Shown here: in pieces, positions 1-8,284 of the stretch | Layout: each line of letters starts with the position of its first letter | Numbering within the stretch: position 1 is the first letter of the stretch | Assembly: GCA_902624275.1 (NCBI GenBank) | Contig: CACNWW010000001.1 | Location: forward strand, 64,001 to 128,000 | Length of the DNA stretch: 64,000 bases | Reading direction: 5' to 3' | Source: an uncultured Fidelibacterota bacterium | GTDB taxonomy: Bacteria; Fidelibacterota; Marinisomatia; Marinisomatales; Marinisomataceae | The notes under the pieces: model-generated | Seen by the model: only the letters and a program-made list of their open reading frames with translations | Databases searched by the model: none | What the model was told of the DNA's origin: nothing | Made by a program: the position numbers and the translations under genes

Positions 1-1060
1 ACTCTTTGTCTGAAATAATAGATTTTCTCAATAAAAACCATCTTAAGTTATTTTCAGCGAATTGCTGGTATTGCTCTCGAATTTGAACTTCGTCAACATT
101 TTGGTTGTTTTGATTTTGTTTAACTTCATTTACGATATTATTTAAGTAATTATCAAGCATAGAAGTTGGAAGAACTGGATTAACAAGCTTTACGAATTGA
201 TCAATTAATGATGAATGAAACATTTCGTCAGATTTTCTTTTGTATTCATTATCAATACTTTCATGAACATTTTTTTTCCATTCATCAATGCTATTACAAT
301 TTGGATCCATTTGCTTAACAAATTCTTCATCTAGTTTTGGGGGTACTCTTCTTTGAATGGTTTCAATGGTAAATTCATAATTTTTTTCACCCTCTCCCAT
401 ATCAATCGTAAGTTTAACTTTATCACCTGTATTTTTTGATATAAAAGATTCAGCTTTTTCATCGATTATTGGATCTTGGCCAATTGCTAAATACTTTTTC
501 TCTTTTTTACCAATAATTGGTAAACCTGATTCATCAAGCTCTTGCTTATCAACAATTAAAAAATCTCCATTCATAGAACCTTTTTCAATTTGTTCTGCTT
601 TAGCTTGTGAATTAAGAATATTTTCAATGGTTTTATCTACTTCTTCTTGATTTGAAATAAAATTAATCTTCTCAACGGTAACCATATTCTTTTTGAATTT
701 TGGAAGCTTTAAAGAAGGTTCAATTTCAAATTCAGATTTAAAAGAAAGATCATTTTCGTAAGAAAAATCAATATCTTTTAATTGTGCTTGATTAATCGGA
801 GATAGTTCTTCTTTTTGAAGAGCCATGATGTAATATTTTTCACAAAAATCTTGAACGAAACCCATTTCTACAGAATTGATGTATTGCGACATTAAAATAT
901 TTTCTGGCACTTTACCTTTTCGAAAACCAGGTAACTTGATTTCTTTAGCAACTTTCTTTTTAGCTATATTAAAATCTGCTTTTATATCTTCCCATTTAGC
1001 ACTGATAGCTAATTCATAGGTAAAGTCATTAATTTTTTTTGACTTAACTTTAAGATTCAT
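1..1060 (-). CDS. tig: Trigger factor, 3' end cut by window edge
   Basis: Ribosome-associated chaperone and peptidyl-prolyl isomerase that meets nascent chains at the exit tunnel. Reading the minus strand from the ATG at 1060 gives an open frame to the window edge (about 353 residues visible). The N-terminal domain carries the ribosome-docking signature GFRKGKVPE near residue 45. An FKBP-like middle domain (QRRVPPKLDEEFVKQ at its end) and the start of the helical C-terminal domain follow. The start codon overlaps the stop of the upstream gene as ATGA, so the two are probably translationally coupled. The C-terminus lies outside the window. Very likely correct. Confidence 0.9.
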   Translation of the reverse strand, partial: MNLKVKSKKINDFTYELAISAKWEDIKADFNIAKKKVAKEIKLPGFRKGKVPENILMSQYINSVEMGFVQDFCEKYYIMALQKEELSPINQAQLKDIDFSYENDLSFKSEFEIEPSLKLPKFKKNMVTVEKINFISNQEEVDKTIENILNSQAKAEQIEKGSMNGDFLIVDKQELDESGLPIIGKKEKKYLAIGQDPIIDEKAESFISKNTGDKVKLTIDMGEGEKNYEFTIETIQRRVPPKLDEEFVKQMDPNCNSIDEWKKNVHESIDNEYKRKSDEMFHSSLIDQFVKLVNPVLPTSMLDNYLNNIVNEVKQNQNNQNVDEVQIREQYQQFAENNLRWFLLRKSIISDKE

Positions 1061-1488
1061 TGTTTCAACCTGTAAGTACAGCCTTCAATTGTTCGCATAA
1101 AATTTTCCAATTGATTGTGTGTACATATCAAGTCTTCTATAGGTTCGTAAGAATCTGAAGGATAAGAATGTTCATCGTATTCTCTTAAAAAATTTGATTC
1201 AAATTTTATAACCATATCATCTAAAACTTGCTTGTGAAGATTTTTACTCCTCAAAAAATTTAATTGAAGATTAATTTTTCCGTTTGAAGATAATCTAAAA
1301 AGTGGAAGTAAGCCATGATCAGAATCACATCGAAAAGTCATCGTGCCAAAATCTTCTCCATTTCCCCAACTTAATTCATCCGAGTTTTTTTCAGAAAAAT
1401 CTACAAGCTCAATGCAGTGCATAGCAACATCGCTTTCACATGATTGATTTAAGTGATCGATAAACGTTTTTTTTGACCATTTTGACAT
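1057..1488 (-). CDS. Conserved-looking hypothetical protein, 143 aa
   Basis: I do not recognise this family. The protein is soluble, acidic in its first half, with no signal peptide or membrane segment. A central stretch (FGTMTFRCDSDHGLLPLFRL, residues about 47-66) looks like beta-strand core, followed by a helical stretch rich in K and E. The start is well supported: GGGAGG at 1497-1502 lies 8 bases before the ATG. It is the first gene of a pair with trigger factor (ATGA overlap), which suggests co-regulation with protein folding but not a function. Confidence 0.75.
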   Translation of the reverse strand: MSKWSKKTFIDHLNQSCESDVAMHCIELVDFSEKNSDELSWGNGEDFGTMTFRCDSDHGLLPLFRLSSNGKINLQLNFLRSKNLHKQVLDDMVIKFESNFLREYDEHSYPSDSYEPIEDLICTHNQLENFMRTIEGCTYRLKQ

Positions 1489-1586
1489 ACTTTATACCTC
1501 CCAAAACAATTTAAAATAGTATGATTTTGACCAAGAATTTACGATTTTAAACAAAGAATTAAAAACTAAATCTTATGTTTTCGAGA

Positions 1587-3938
1587 TTAATTTCTTAAAG
1601 GCTTACCTGTTTTAAGAAAGTGTGCTATTCTTTGCTGAGTTTTTTCTTCTCCAGCCAAAGACATAAAGGCTTCTCTTTCAATATCTAAGACATATTGTTC
1701 ATCAACCTTAGACATTAGTCCTCCTTTATCTCCACCACTTAGAACAAAAGCTGTTTTAGAAGCTACAAGTTCATCGTGATCTGAAATTTTGCCTTGTGCT
1801 TTCATTGCTTTTAAACCAACTGATGCCATTGTTCTCAAAGTCATTCCAGGTAAAGTTAAATCTTCTCTGTACTTAGGGGGTTTGTATCCATTTTCTGAAA
1901 GTTCAAGAACTTTATGTTTAGCAGTTGAAAGTAAATGCTCTGAATTCATACATATAGTATCTGATTTTCGTAACCACCCTTTTTTAAGGGCATCTGTTGC
2001 ACTTCTAGATACAGTGAGTGGATTTACTAATCCAATTGCTTGTCTTCCTATGTTCATGTTGAAATTTTTAGCGTCATTATTCTCAAGAAGATTAAGAATA
2101 ACACGTAAATGACCGCCAGCTCCTGGGATAAGACCTTGAATAGCCTCTACAAGACCTGCGTAAAGTTCACCTGCAGCGACAGTATGAGCGGAACAAGCAT
2201 AAAATTCAAATCCCCCACCTAAAGCTAAATTGAATGGACAAGTAACTACAGGATATTTAGAGTGTCTAATTCTTTGAGTGACTGATTGCATTTCTTCTAC
2301 ACCAGCATCCATAACATGTAAATTTCCAGAATCAATTGCCATCTTAAAATCATTTACGTTTGCACCGGCACACCAATTTTTTCCCTGATGCCCTATTACA
2401 AGACCTTTATATTTACCTGTTTCTAGAAGATCTAAAGCATCTTTTACAATTCCAACCATAGATCTATCAATCGGATTAAAGGCAGGAACAAATATTGAAT
2501 GGAATTCAACATTTAAAACGCCATCACCTATATCATAAATGCTGGCACTCCAATCCCTTTTAAGCATTGTCTTTGAGTTTTTAAACAAATTGAGATTTAA
2601 AGTTTTATCGCTGGACTTTTGAACTAAAACTTTCTTTTGAATAGGACAATAATATGTTAATTCTCCATCAATTACTTCATAAAATGATTTTCTACCCGAA
2701 GATAACATTTCGTCTACCCATGCAGGGACTTTTCTATTTTCTTCCTTCATTTTATTGACCGATTTTTCAACACCAATTGCATCCCATGCATCAAAGATTC
2801 CTATGTCTCTTGCAAAACCCCATTTCATAGCATTATCAATTTCAATGATACTATCGGCGATTTCAGGAATAAGCTCAGCAGAATAAGTAAATATTGGTGC
2901 ATTAACTTCCCATAAAAATTTTGCACCAACATCATCAAGGTATGTTATCGCATTCAATCTCTTTTTTAAGTCTTTGATGGGTTTTCCAACTCTTATAGTA
3001 TCAAACATTCTTTTTTTAGTTGGAGTATATTCCATCGTATCAAAATCTAAAGATAAGATTTCTTTTCCTTCTTTCTTATACCAACCCTGACCAGATTTTT
3101 GTCCCAGTCTTCCATCTTCAACTAATTTTACAAGTAGATCTGGAGCCTTAAACTTTTGTCTTTCCTCTTCACTTTCAGTAGTAACTCTGTCATACATGTT
3201 ATTCATAACGTTAAGAGCAGTATCCAATCCCACAACATCTTGGGTTCTAAAATATGCACTTTTAGCGTTACCAATAAGTGTACCAGATAATGCATCTACA
3301 TCTTCAATTGTAAGTCCAAATTCCATTGCTTTATGAAATGTTAAAGGTCCACTTGCATTGATTAATCTATTACCAATGAAACCAGGTGTATCTTTAGCAT
3401 GAACTATTCCTTTACCTAAAGTTGTTTCACCAAATTCTGTAACAGTATGATATACTTCATCACTAGTTTTAGGACCTTTCACAAGCTCTAACAATCTTAG
3501 ATATCTTGGGGGGTTAAAAAAGTGTGAAATCAAAAATCTTGACTGTACTTCATCAGGCAAGACCTCAACTAAATTAGCCAGAGGTATTCCTGAGGTATTT
3601 GATGCAAGTATTGCATCATCTTTTAAGTGAGGTAATAAATTTTTATAAACTGAATGCTTTATCTCAATTTTTTCTGCTACAGCTTCAATAATCAAATCAC
3701 AATCGTTCAATTTTTCAATGTCATTATCATATGTACACGGTGTAATTAGTGATGAATTTTTGCTAGAAAATAATGGTGCTGGCTTTAACTTTGTAAGTCC
3801 TTCAACTCCTTTTTTAGCTAAATCATCATTAATGTCATATAAAAGCGATGGAATTCCGGCATTAGCAATATGACCCGCTATTTGTGCACCCATCACTCCA
3901 GCGCCTAAAACAGCACATTTTTTAATTTTAATACTCAT
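1587..3938 (-). CDS. fadN: 3-hydroxyacyl-CoA dehydrogenase / enoyl-CoA hydratase, FadN type
   Basis: Bifunctional beta-oxidation enzyme that hydrates trans-2-enoyl-CoA and oxidises L-3-hydroxyacyl-CoA with NAD. The 783-residue length and domain order match FadN: the dehydrogenase is N-terminal (Rossmann glycines G12, G14, G17; catalytic pair H139 and E151 in SHFFNPPRYLRLLELV) and the crotonase domain is in the middle (NWCAGANVNDF and GGGFEF around residues 520-590). FadB/FadJ have the reverse order. It is the last gene of the tetR-fadE-fadA-fadN operon, 1 base after fadA, with a Shine-Dalgarno GAGGGG inside the fadA 3' end. Confidence 0.92.
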   Translation of the reverse strand: MSIKIKKCAVLGAGVMGAQIAGHIANAGIPSLLYDINDDLAKKGVEGLTKLKPAPLFSSKNSSLITPCTYDNDIEKLNDCDLIIEAVAEKIEIKHSVYKNLLPHLKDDAILASNTSGIPLANLVEVLPDEVQSRFLISHFFNPPRYLRLLELVKGPKTSDEVYHTVTEFGETTLGKGIVHAKDTPGFIGNRLINASGPLTFHKAMEFGLTIEDVDALSGTLIGNAKSAYFRTQDVVGLDTALNVMNNMYDRVTTESEEERQKFKAPDLLVKLVEDGRLGQKSGQGWYKKEGKEILSLDFDTMEYTPTKKRMFDTIRVGKPIKDLKKRLNAITYLDDVGAKFLWEVNAPIFTYSAELIPEIADSIIEIDNAMKWGFARDIGIFDAWDAIGVEKSVNKMKEENRKVPAWVDEMLSSGRKSFYEVIDGELTYYCPIQKKVLVQKSSDKTLNLNLFKNSKTMLKRDWSASIYDIGDGVLNVEFHSIFVPAFNPIDRSMVGIVKDALDLLETGKYKGLVIGHQGKNWCAGANVNDFKMAIDSGNLHVMDAGVEEMQSVTQRIRHSKYPVVTCPFNLALGGGFEFYACSAHTVAAGELYAGLVEAIQGLIPGAGGHLRVILNLLENNDAKNFNMNIGRQAIGLVNPLTVSRSATDALKKGWLRKSDTICMNSEHLLSTAKHKVLELSENGYKPPKYREDLTLPGMTLRTMASVGLKAMKAQGKISDHDELVASKTAFVLSGGDKGGLMSKVDEQYVLDIEREAFMSLAGEEKTQQRIAHFLKTGKPLRN

Positions 3939-3939
3939 T

Positions 3940-5073
3940 TTATCCCCTCTTAATTATTGTAGTAATTCCTTGGCCTGTACCAACACACATTGTAGCTAGA
4001 CCCATTGATTTATCTTGCTGTTCCAGAACATTTAATAACGTAGTAATAATTCTAGTTCCTGAAATACCAAGAGGATGACCTATAGCAACAGCACCACCAT
4101 TTAAATTAACTTTGTCTGCATCCCAATTTGCTTTTTTAATACAATATAACGCTTGAGCCGCAAATGCTTCATTCAACTCAATTGCATCAATATCATCCAT
4201 TGAAAGCCCAGTTTTTTCTAATGCTTTTTCAGTTGCTGGTACAGGGCCAGAACCAAACATTTTCCAGTTTACTCCAGCAACAGCCCTACCTTCAATGCTT
4301 GCTCTAATTTTTAATCCATGTTTATTAGCAAATTTTTCACTTGTAATAAGCATTGCTGAAGCGCCAATTGAAAATGGACTACTGGTTGCTGCTGTCACAG
4401 TTCCATCAACTCTAAATGCTGGATTTAGAGATTTGATTTTATCTTTATCAGGAGTTCTTGGGCCACTATCTTTATCGACAATTGTCCCATCTTCAAGAGT
4501 AATTGGAACAATTTCATTATCAAATTTTCCAGCTTCGCGTGCAGCTACAGCTTTATCATGAGAAGAAAAAGAGAAATTTTCCTGCTCTTCTCTTGAAATA
4601 TCTAATTCATCTGCAAGTAATTCAGCACCTTCACCCATTGAAATATAATAATCTTGTTCAGCTAGTTTAACATTAAAATCAGGGGCGAAACCACCCTGAG
4701 GAATTGTGAACATATCTTCAACTCCACCAGCAATACCTGCCTCAATATCACCAGCTTCAATAGCAGAGCTTATCATATGAAGAGATGTCATAGCTGAACC
4801 ACAATATCTATTAATAACATTAGCAGCAGCCGTTTCAGGAATTCCTGCTAAAATAGATGCTCCTCTAGCGACTAACATTCCTGTTGGTCCTTCTGGAAAT
4901 GCACATCCTAATGAAACATCTTCAATTAAATTGACATCTAATTCTTTATTTCTATCCAACAAACCTTTGATTACCTGTCCGGCAATTTCATCAGATCTCA
5001 TTCCAATCATTGGGCTACCTTTAGTACCTATTGGAGATCTAACCCCATCAATAATTACGGCTTTGTTACTCAT
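3940..5073 (-). CDS. fadA: Acetyl-CoA acyltransferase (3-ketoacyl-CoA thiolase)
   Basis: Thiolytic cleavage of 3-ketoacyl-CoA to acetyl-CoA plus a shortened acyl-CoA, the last step of beta-oxidation. The 377 residues carry the full thiolase triad: nucleophile C91 in NRYCGSAM, H333 in AIGHPLG and C363 in MCVGTGQG. The start is supported by AAGGAGG a few bases upstream. It sits between fadE and fadN in one operon, the same gene set as Bacillus fadNAE but in the opposite order. Context makes a degradative role more likely than biosynthetic acetoacetyl-CoA formation. Confidence 0.92.
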   Translation of the reverse strand: MSNKAVIIDGVRSPIGTKGSPMIGMRSDEIAGQVIKGLLDRNKELDVNLIEDVSLGCAFPEGPTGMLVARGASILAGIPETAAANVINRYCGSAMTSLHMISSAIEAGDIEAGIAGGVEDMFTIPQGGFAPDFNVKLAEQDYYISMGEGAELLADELDISREEQENFSFSSHDKAVAAREAGKFDNEIVPITLEDGTIVDKDSGPRTPDKDKIKSLNPAFRVDGTVTAATSSPFSIGASAMLITSEKFANKHGLKIRASIEGRAVAGVNWKMFGSGPVPATEKALEKTGLSMDDIDAIELNEAFAAQALYCIKKANWDADKVNLNGGAVAIGHPLGISGTRIITTLLNVLEQQDKSMGLATMCVGTGQGITTIIKRG

Positions 5074-5082
5074 TTTTCCTCC

Positions 5083-6897
5083 TTAAAAGCTTTGAACTGG
5101 ATAACCGCCAGATTCAACAACCTTTTCTCCAATTATTTTCTTTAAACCAATTGTATCAGTTGATAAAGAAAGTCTTTCTTTCAAAACATCAAGCTTAGCA
5201 TTTAAATCAGCTGGAATATTACCATTATAAATATTATTTAATATTTTATATGTGTACTCCATAACTCTAATGCCTTGCTCAGCAGTATATACCTTTGCAC
5301 ATAATTCAGGTACAATTTGATTTTGAGATTCATAAAAATCTTTGTGCTGCATTACTCTAGATAAAGTTGAATCAGCTACGTAACAATAGATGAGAATATT
5401 TGCTAGATTTTCAATAATGACTTGCTCAGTCCCAATATCCTGTCCATGCTTGCTTAAAGATTCATTCAAACAAATTGCGTAAATACCTTTTGCAGCTTCG
5501 ATACATTCAACCTCATCTTTGAATTCACCTTCGTAACCACTATCAAGGCTATTAACACAATATTCGTCAACTTTTTCTAAATATTCCTTAAATCCAATTT
5601 CTCCGCTGAGGGCTTTTGTTATCATAGCTCTTCCACAAAGCATTTTGTTGATTTCATTTGTTCCTTCCCAAATTTTATTTATCCTATTATCTCTATATGC
5701 TTGAGCAATAGGGTATTCTTCAATGAAACCATATCCACCAAAAATTTGAAAACAATGATCAATTAATTGCTCTGCTGACTCACTACCATACACTTTTACG
5801 ATAGAATTTTCTGCAATATATTTTTCTGTAGTATTTCCTTGCTTAATGTAGTATTTAGGATCATCCTTATCCAACTGATTAATTGCTTCTGTTTGTTTAC
5901 CAATAACTGAATAGCATGTACTATCAAGCGTATAGGTTAGAATAGTTGCAGTTGCTAATTTTTCTTTAATTGAACCAAAATCAGAGATGTATTGTCCAAA
6001 AGCCTTTCTCTCCTTGGCATATTCAACAGCATGCTGCATCCCTAAAATCATACCACCAATAGCTGAAGCCCCAAGCTTAAATCTACCAATATTCAAACCA
6101 CAAAACGCAGGACCTGCACCGTCACCTACATTACCAAGTAAATTTTCAACTGGAACTTTACAATCAGTAAAGTATAAAGGAACAGTTGATGAACCTTCCA
6201 TTCCCATTTTCTTTTCTTCTTTTCCAATCTCAAATCCTGGAGTGCCTTTTTCAACAACAATCGAAGAAAATTTTCCATCAATTTTCAATGCAATTATGAA
6301 AGTATCAGCCCATGCACCATTTGAAATAAAGATTTTCTGACCATTTAATATATAATATTTTCCATCATCTGAAAGAACGCCAGTAGTCTTAGAATTTGTT
6401 GCATCTGAACCAGCTTCAGGCTCTGTTAAACCAAATGCTGCGATTTTTTCTCCTGAACAAATACCTGGTAACCATTTTTGCTTTTGTTCATCGTTTCCAT
6501 ACCAAATGATTCCTAAAGAACCAATAGAGGTTTGAACATTCCAAACAGTACAAAAAGATGGACTACCACAGAATGAAATTCCTTCTGCTAATATACACAT
6601 ACCTGTTTTGGTCATTTCAGATCCACCATATTTTTCAGGTACATCAATTCCTAAGAAACCTAATTCGCCCATCTGCTCCACAAGTTTTCTTATTAATTTT
6701 TCATCTTTTTTATTTAATTCATTTTGAGATAGTGGTAATAATTCATTTGTAGCAAAGTCTCGCATTGCTTCGTAAATCATTTTTTCCTCTTCCGAAAATA
6801 GCTCTTTACAAAACACTTTTTCAGATCCTACGACATTAGTTAAAAATGTTCCACCAGTTTTAATTTGATTTAAACCAACTGTTTGTTCTTTTGACAT
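5083..6897 (-). CDS. fadE: Acyl-CoA dehydrogenase, long form
   Basis: FAD-dependent oxidation of acyl-CoA to trans-2-enoyl-CoA, the first step of beta-oxidation. The 604 residues contain the acyl-CoA dehydrogenase fold (FGLTEPEAGSDA flavin/substrate loop near residue 155; YRDNRINKIWEGTNEI with the catalytic glutamate near residue 405) plus a C-terminal helical extension of about 180 residues, as in VLCAD and Bacillus FadE, so long-chain substrates are likely. The ATG overlaps the tetR stop by one base (TAATG), so translation is coupled to the regulator. Confidence 0.9.
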   Translation of the reverse strand: MSKEQTVGLNQIKTGGTFLTNVVGSEKVFCKELFSEEEKMIYEAMRDFATNELLPLSQNELNKKDEKLIRKLVEQMGELGFLGIDVPEKYGGSEMTKTGMCILAEGISFCGSPSFCTVWNVQTSIGSLGIIWYGNDEQKQKWLPGICSGEKIAAFGLTEPEAGSDATNSKTTGVLSDDGKYYILNGQKIFISNGAWADTFIIALKIDGKFSSIVVEKGTPGFEIGKEEKKMGMEGSSTVPLYFTDCKVPVENLLGNVGDGAGPAFCGLNIGRFKLGASAIGGMILGMQHAVEYAKERKAFGQYISDFGSIKEKLATATILTYTLDSTCYSVIGKQTEAINQLDKDDPKYYIKQGNTTEKYIAENSIVKVYGSESAEQLIDHCFQIFGGYGFIEEYPIAQAYRDNRINKIWEGTNEINKMLCGRAMITKALSGEIGFKEYLEKVDEYCVNSLDSGYEGEFKDEVECIEAAKGIYAICLNESLSKHGQDIGTEQVIIENLANILIYCYVADSTLSRVMQHKDFYESQNQIVPELCAKVYTAEQGIRVMEYTYKILNNIYNGNIPADLNAKLDVLKERLSLSTDTIGLKKIIGEKVVESGGYPVQSF

Positions 6898-7508
6898 TAT
6901 TTTTCCCCTTTTTGTTGAGTATAGACATATATAATAGAGCTTGAAACTTCTTCAATATATTTTTCAGCATCAACATACTTAGAATTAAAGATATTAAACC
7001 AAAAAATACCTTCAAAATTGAGTATTAATGATAAAGCCGGAGTTTTAGCATTGTCAGGTTTCAAATTGACAAACTCTTTACTTTCTATACCTCTTAAAAT
7101 TATTAATTCTATAAATTTTTGAAAACGATTATAAACTTTTTGCATCTTCTTTTTAAAATCATCATCATGTCTCGCAATTGCCCATAAAGTAGGAAGACAA
7201 TTAAAAAAACTTCCATCGATTTTTAATTGCTTAGCTAATAAATTAAAAAGCTCTTTTATAGCTTTTGCGCTGGAAGATTCATTAGCTGCTGGTGCTAGCA
7301 ACACTTGAGTTTGATTCTCCCACATATCTATTACAGCAAGGTAAACATCTTTCTTACTCGAATAGTAATGATAGATTGCTCCTTTGCTCATTTTAGATTC
7401 AGCAACAATATCATCCATTGTGCTACCATAATAACCTTTTTTGGTCAATACTTTTACAGCAGCCATCAAAATATTATTTTTTTTATCGCTTTGAAGATTT
7501 TTGTTCAT
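6897..7508 (-). CDS. TetR/AcrR family regulator of the fad operon
   Basis: DNA-binding repressor, 203 residues. The N-terminal helix-turn-helix reads TMDDIVAESKMSKGAIYHYY (residues about 30-49), the classic TetR signature; the C-terminal two thirds is a helical ligand domain without recognisable specificity. It is the first gene of tetR-fadE-fadA-fadN, and a perfect 14-bp palindrome sits 2 bases before its ATG on top of the predicted transcription start. Autoregulation with an acyl-CoA as inducer is the natural inference, by analogy with FadR-type TetR proteins of Bacillus and Thermus. The ligand is not visible in the sequence. Confidence 0.9.
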   Translation of the reverse strand: MNKNLQSDKKNNILMAAVKVLTKKGYYGSTMDDIVAESKMSKGAIYHYYSSKKDVYLAVIDMWENQTQVLLAPAANESSSAKAIKELFNLLAKQLKIDGSFFNCLPTLWAIARHDDDFKKKMQKVYNRFQKFIELIILRGIESKEFVNLKPDNAKTPALSLILNFEGIFWFNIFNSKYVDAEKYIEEVSSSIIYVYTQQKGEK

Positions 7509-7510
7509 AA

Positions 7511-7524
7511 ACCGACTAGTCGGT
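7511..7524. promoter_or_regulatory. Perfect palindromic operator for the TetR regulator
   Basis: ACCGACTAGTCGGT is an exact 14-bp palindrome in otherwise AT-rich DNA, and it is of the usual TetR-family operator type. It lies between the tetR ATG (7508) and the predicted -10 element (7527-7532), so it covers the expected transcription start. It could also affect the divergent rpe operon. Confidence 0.8.
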
Positions 7525-7526
7525 CT

Positions 7527-7555
7527 AAGATAAAAAAAACATTGCTATATATCAA
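7527..7555 (-). promoter_or_regulatory. Sigma70-like promoter of tetR-fadEAN
   Basis: On the minus strand there is TTGATA (7550-7555), a 17-base spacer and TATCTT (7527-7532). Transcription would begin near 7520, inside the palindromic operator, leaving a leader of about 12 bases before the tetR ATG and no room for a normal Shine-Dalgarno site. Predicted by eye from sigma70 consensus. Confidence 0.5.
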
Positions 7556-7600
7556 CAATTCCTTTGCTATTAGAAAAAAATTTTGTGTAGCTTCATTATC

Positions 7601-8284
7601 ATGTCAAATGTAAAAAACTCAATAGTTGCTCCTTCTTTGTTAGGTGCTGATTTTGCAAATCTTCAAAAAGAAGTTGAACTTTGTAATAACTCAAAAGCTG
7701 AATGGCTTCATTTAGACATTATGGATCAACAATTTGTTCCTAATCTTTCTTTTGGGCCAGGATTAGTTAAATCTTTAAGACATCATTCAAACTTATTCTT
7801 TGATGTTCATTTAATGGTCAGCAATCCTTTTGATATGCTTATACCATTTATTAATGCAGGGGCTGATGGTATTTCATTTCATATTGAAGCCACTGAGTCA
7901 CGTTTCACATTTCCTCCTAAAATTTTAATAAATATGATTAAAAAGAATAATCTTAAATGTGGACTAGCGTTAAAACCAAAAACACCTTTTTCAATTTTAA
8001 AGAAATATCTAGAATTCATAGATTATATTGTTGTTATGTCGGTTGAACCAGGATTTGGTGGTCAAAGCTTCATTCCCTCAACTATTGAAAAGATTTCTGA
8101 AATTAATGAGTATTTAATTGATCAAAAGATTAGAGATAAAATTATGATTCAGGTTGATGGAGGTATCAAACTAGAAAACTACAAAGATGTTATTTCAGCT
8201 GGTGGAGACATACTCGTTGCAGGATCACAAGTTTTTCAATCTCAAAACCCTGTTGAAACGATTAATAAAATGCAAGCATCATGA
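7601..8284 (+). CDS. rpe: Ribulose-phosphate 3-epimerase
   Basis: Interconverts ribulose 5-phosphate and xylulose 5-phosphate in the pentose phosphate pathway. A TIM-barrel of 227 residues with family signatures VAPSLLGADFANL at the N-terminus, HLDIMDQQFVPNLSFG (metal His/Asp), FDVHLMV, MSVEPGFGGQSF and VDGGI. I chose ATG 7601 because the family begins just before the SLLGADF strand; an in-frame TTG at 7583 is the alternative. Its stop overlaps the tkt start (ATGA). First gene of rpe-tkt-rpiB, divergent from the fad operon. Confidence 0.94.
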   Translation: MSNVKNSIVAPSLLGADFANLQKEVELCNNSKAEWLHLDIMDQQFVPNLSFGPGLVKSLRHHSNLFFDVHLMVSNPFDMLIPFINAGADGISFHIEATESRFTFPPKILINMIKKNNLKCGLALKPKTPFSILKKYLEFIDYIVVMSVEPGFGGQSFIPSTIEKISEINEYLIDQKIRDKIMIQVDGGIKLENYKDVISAGGDILVAGSQVFQSQNPVETINKMQAS

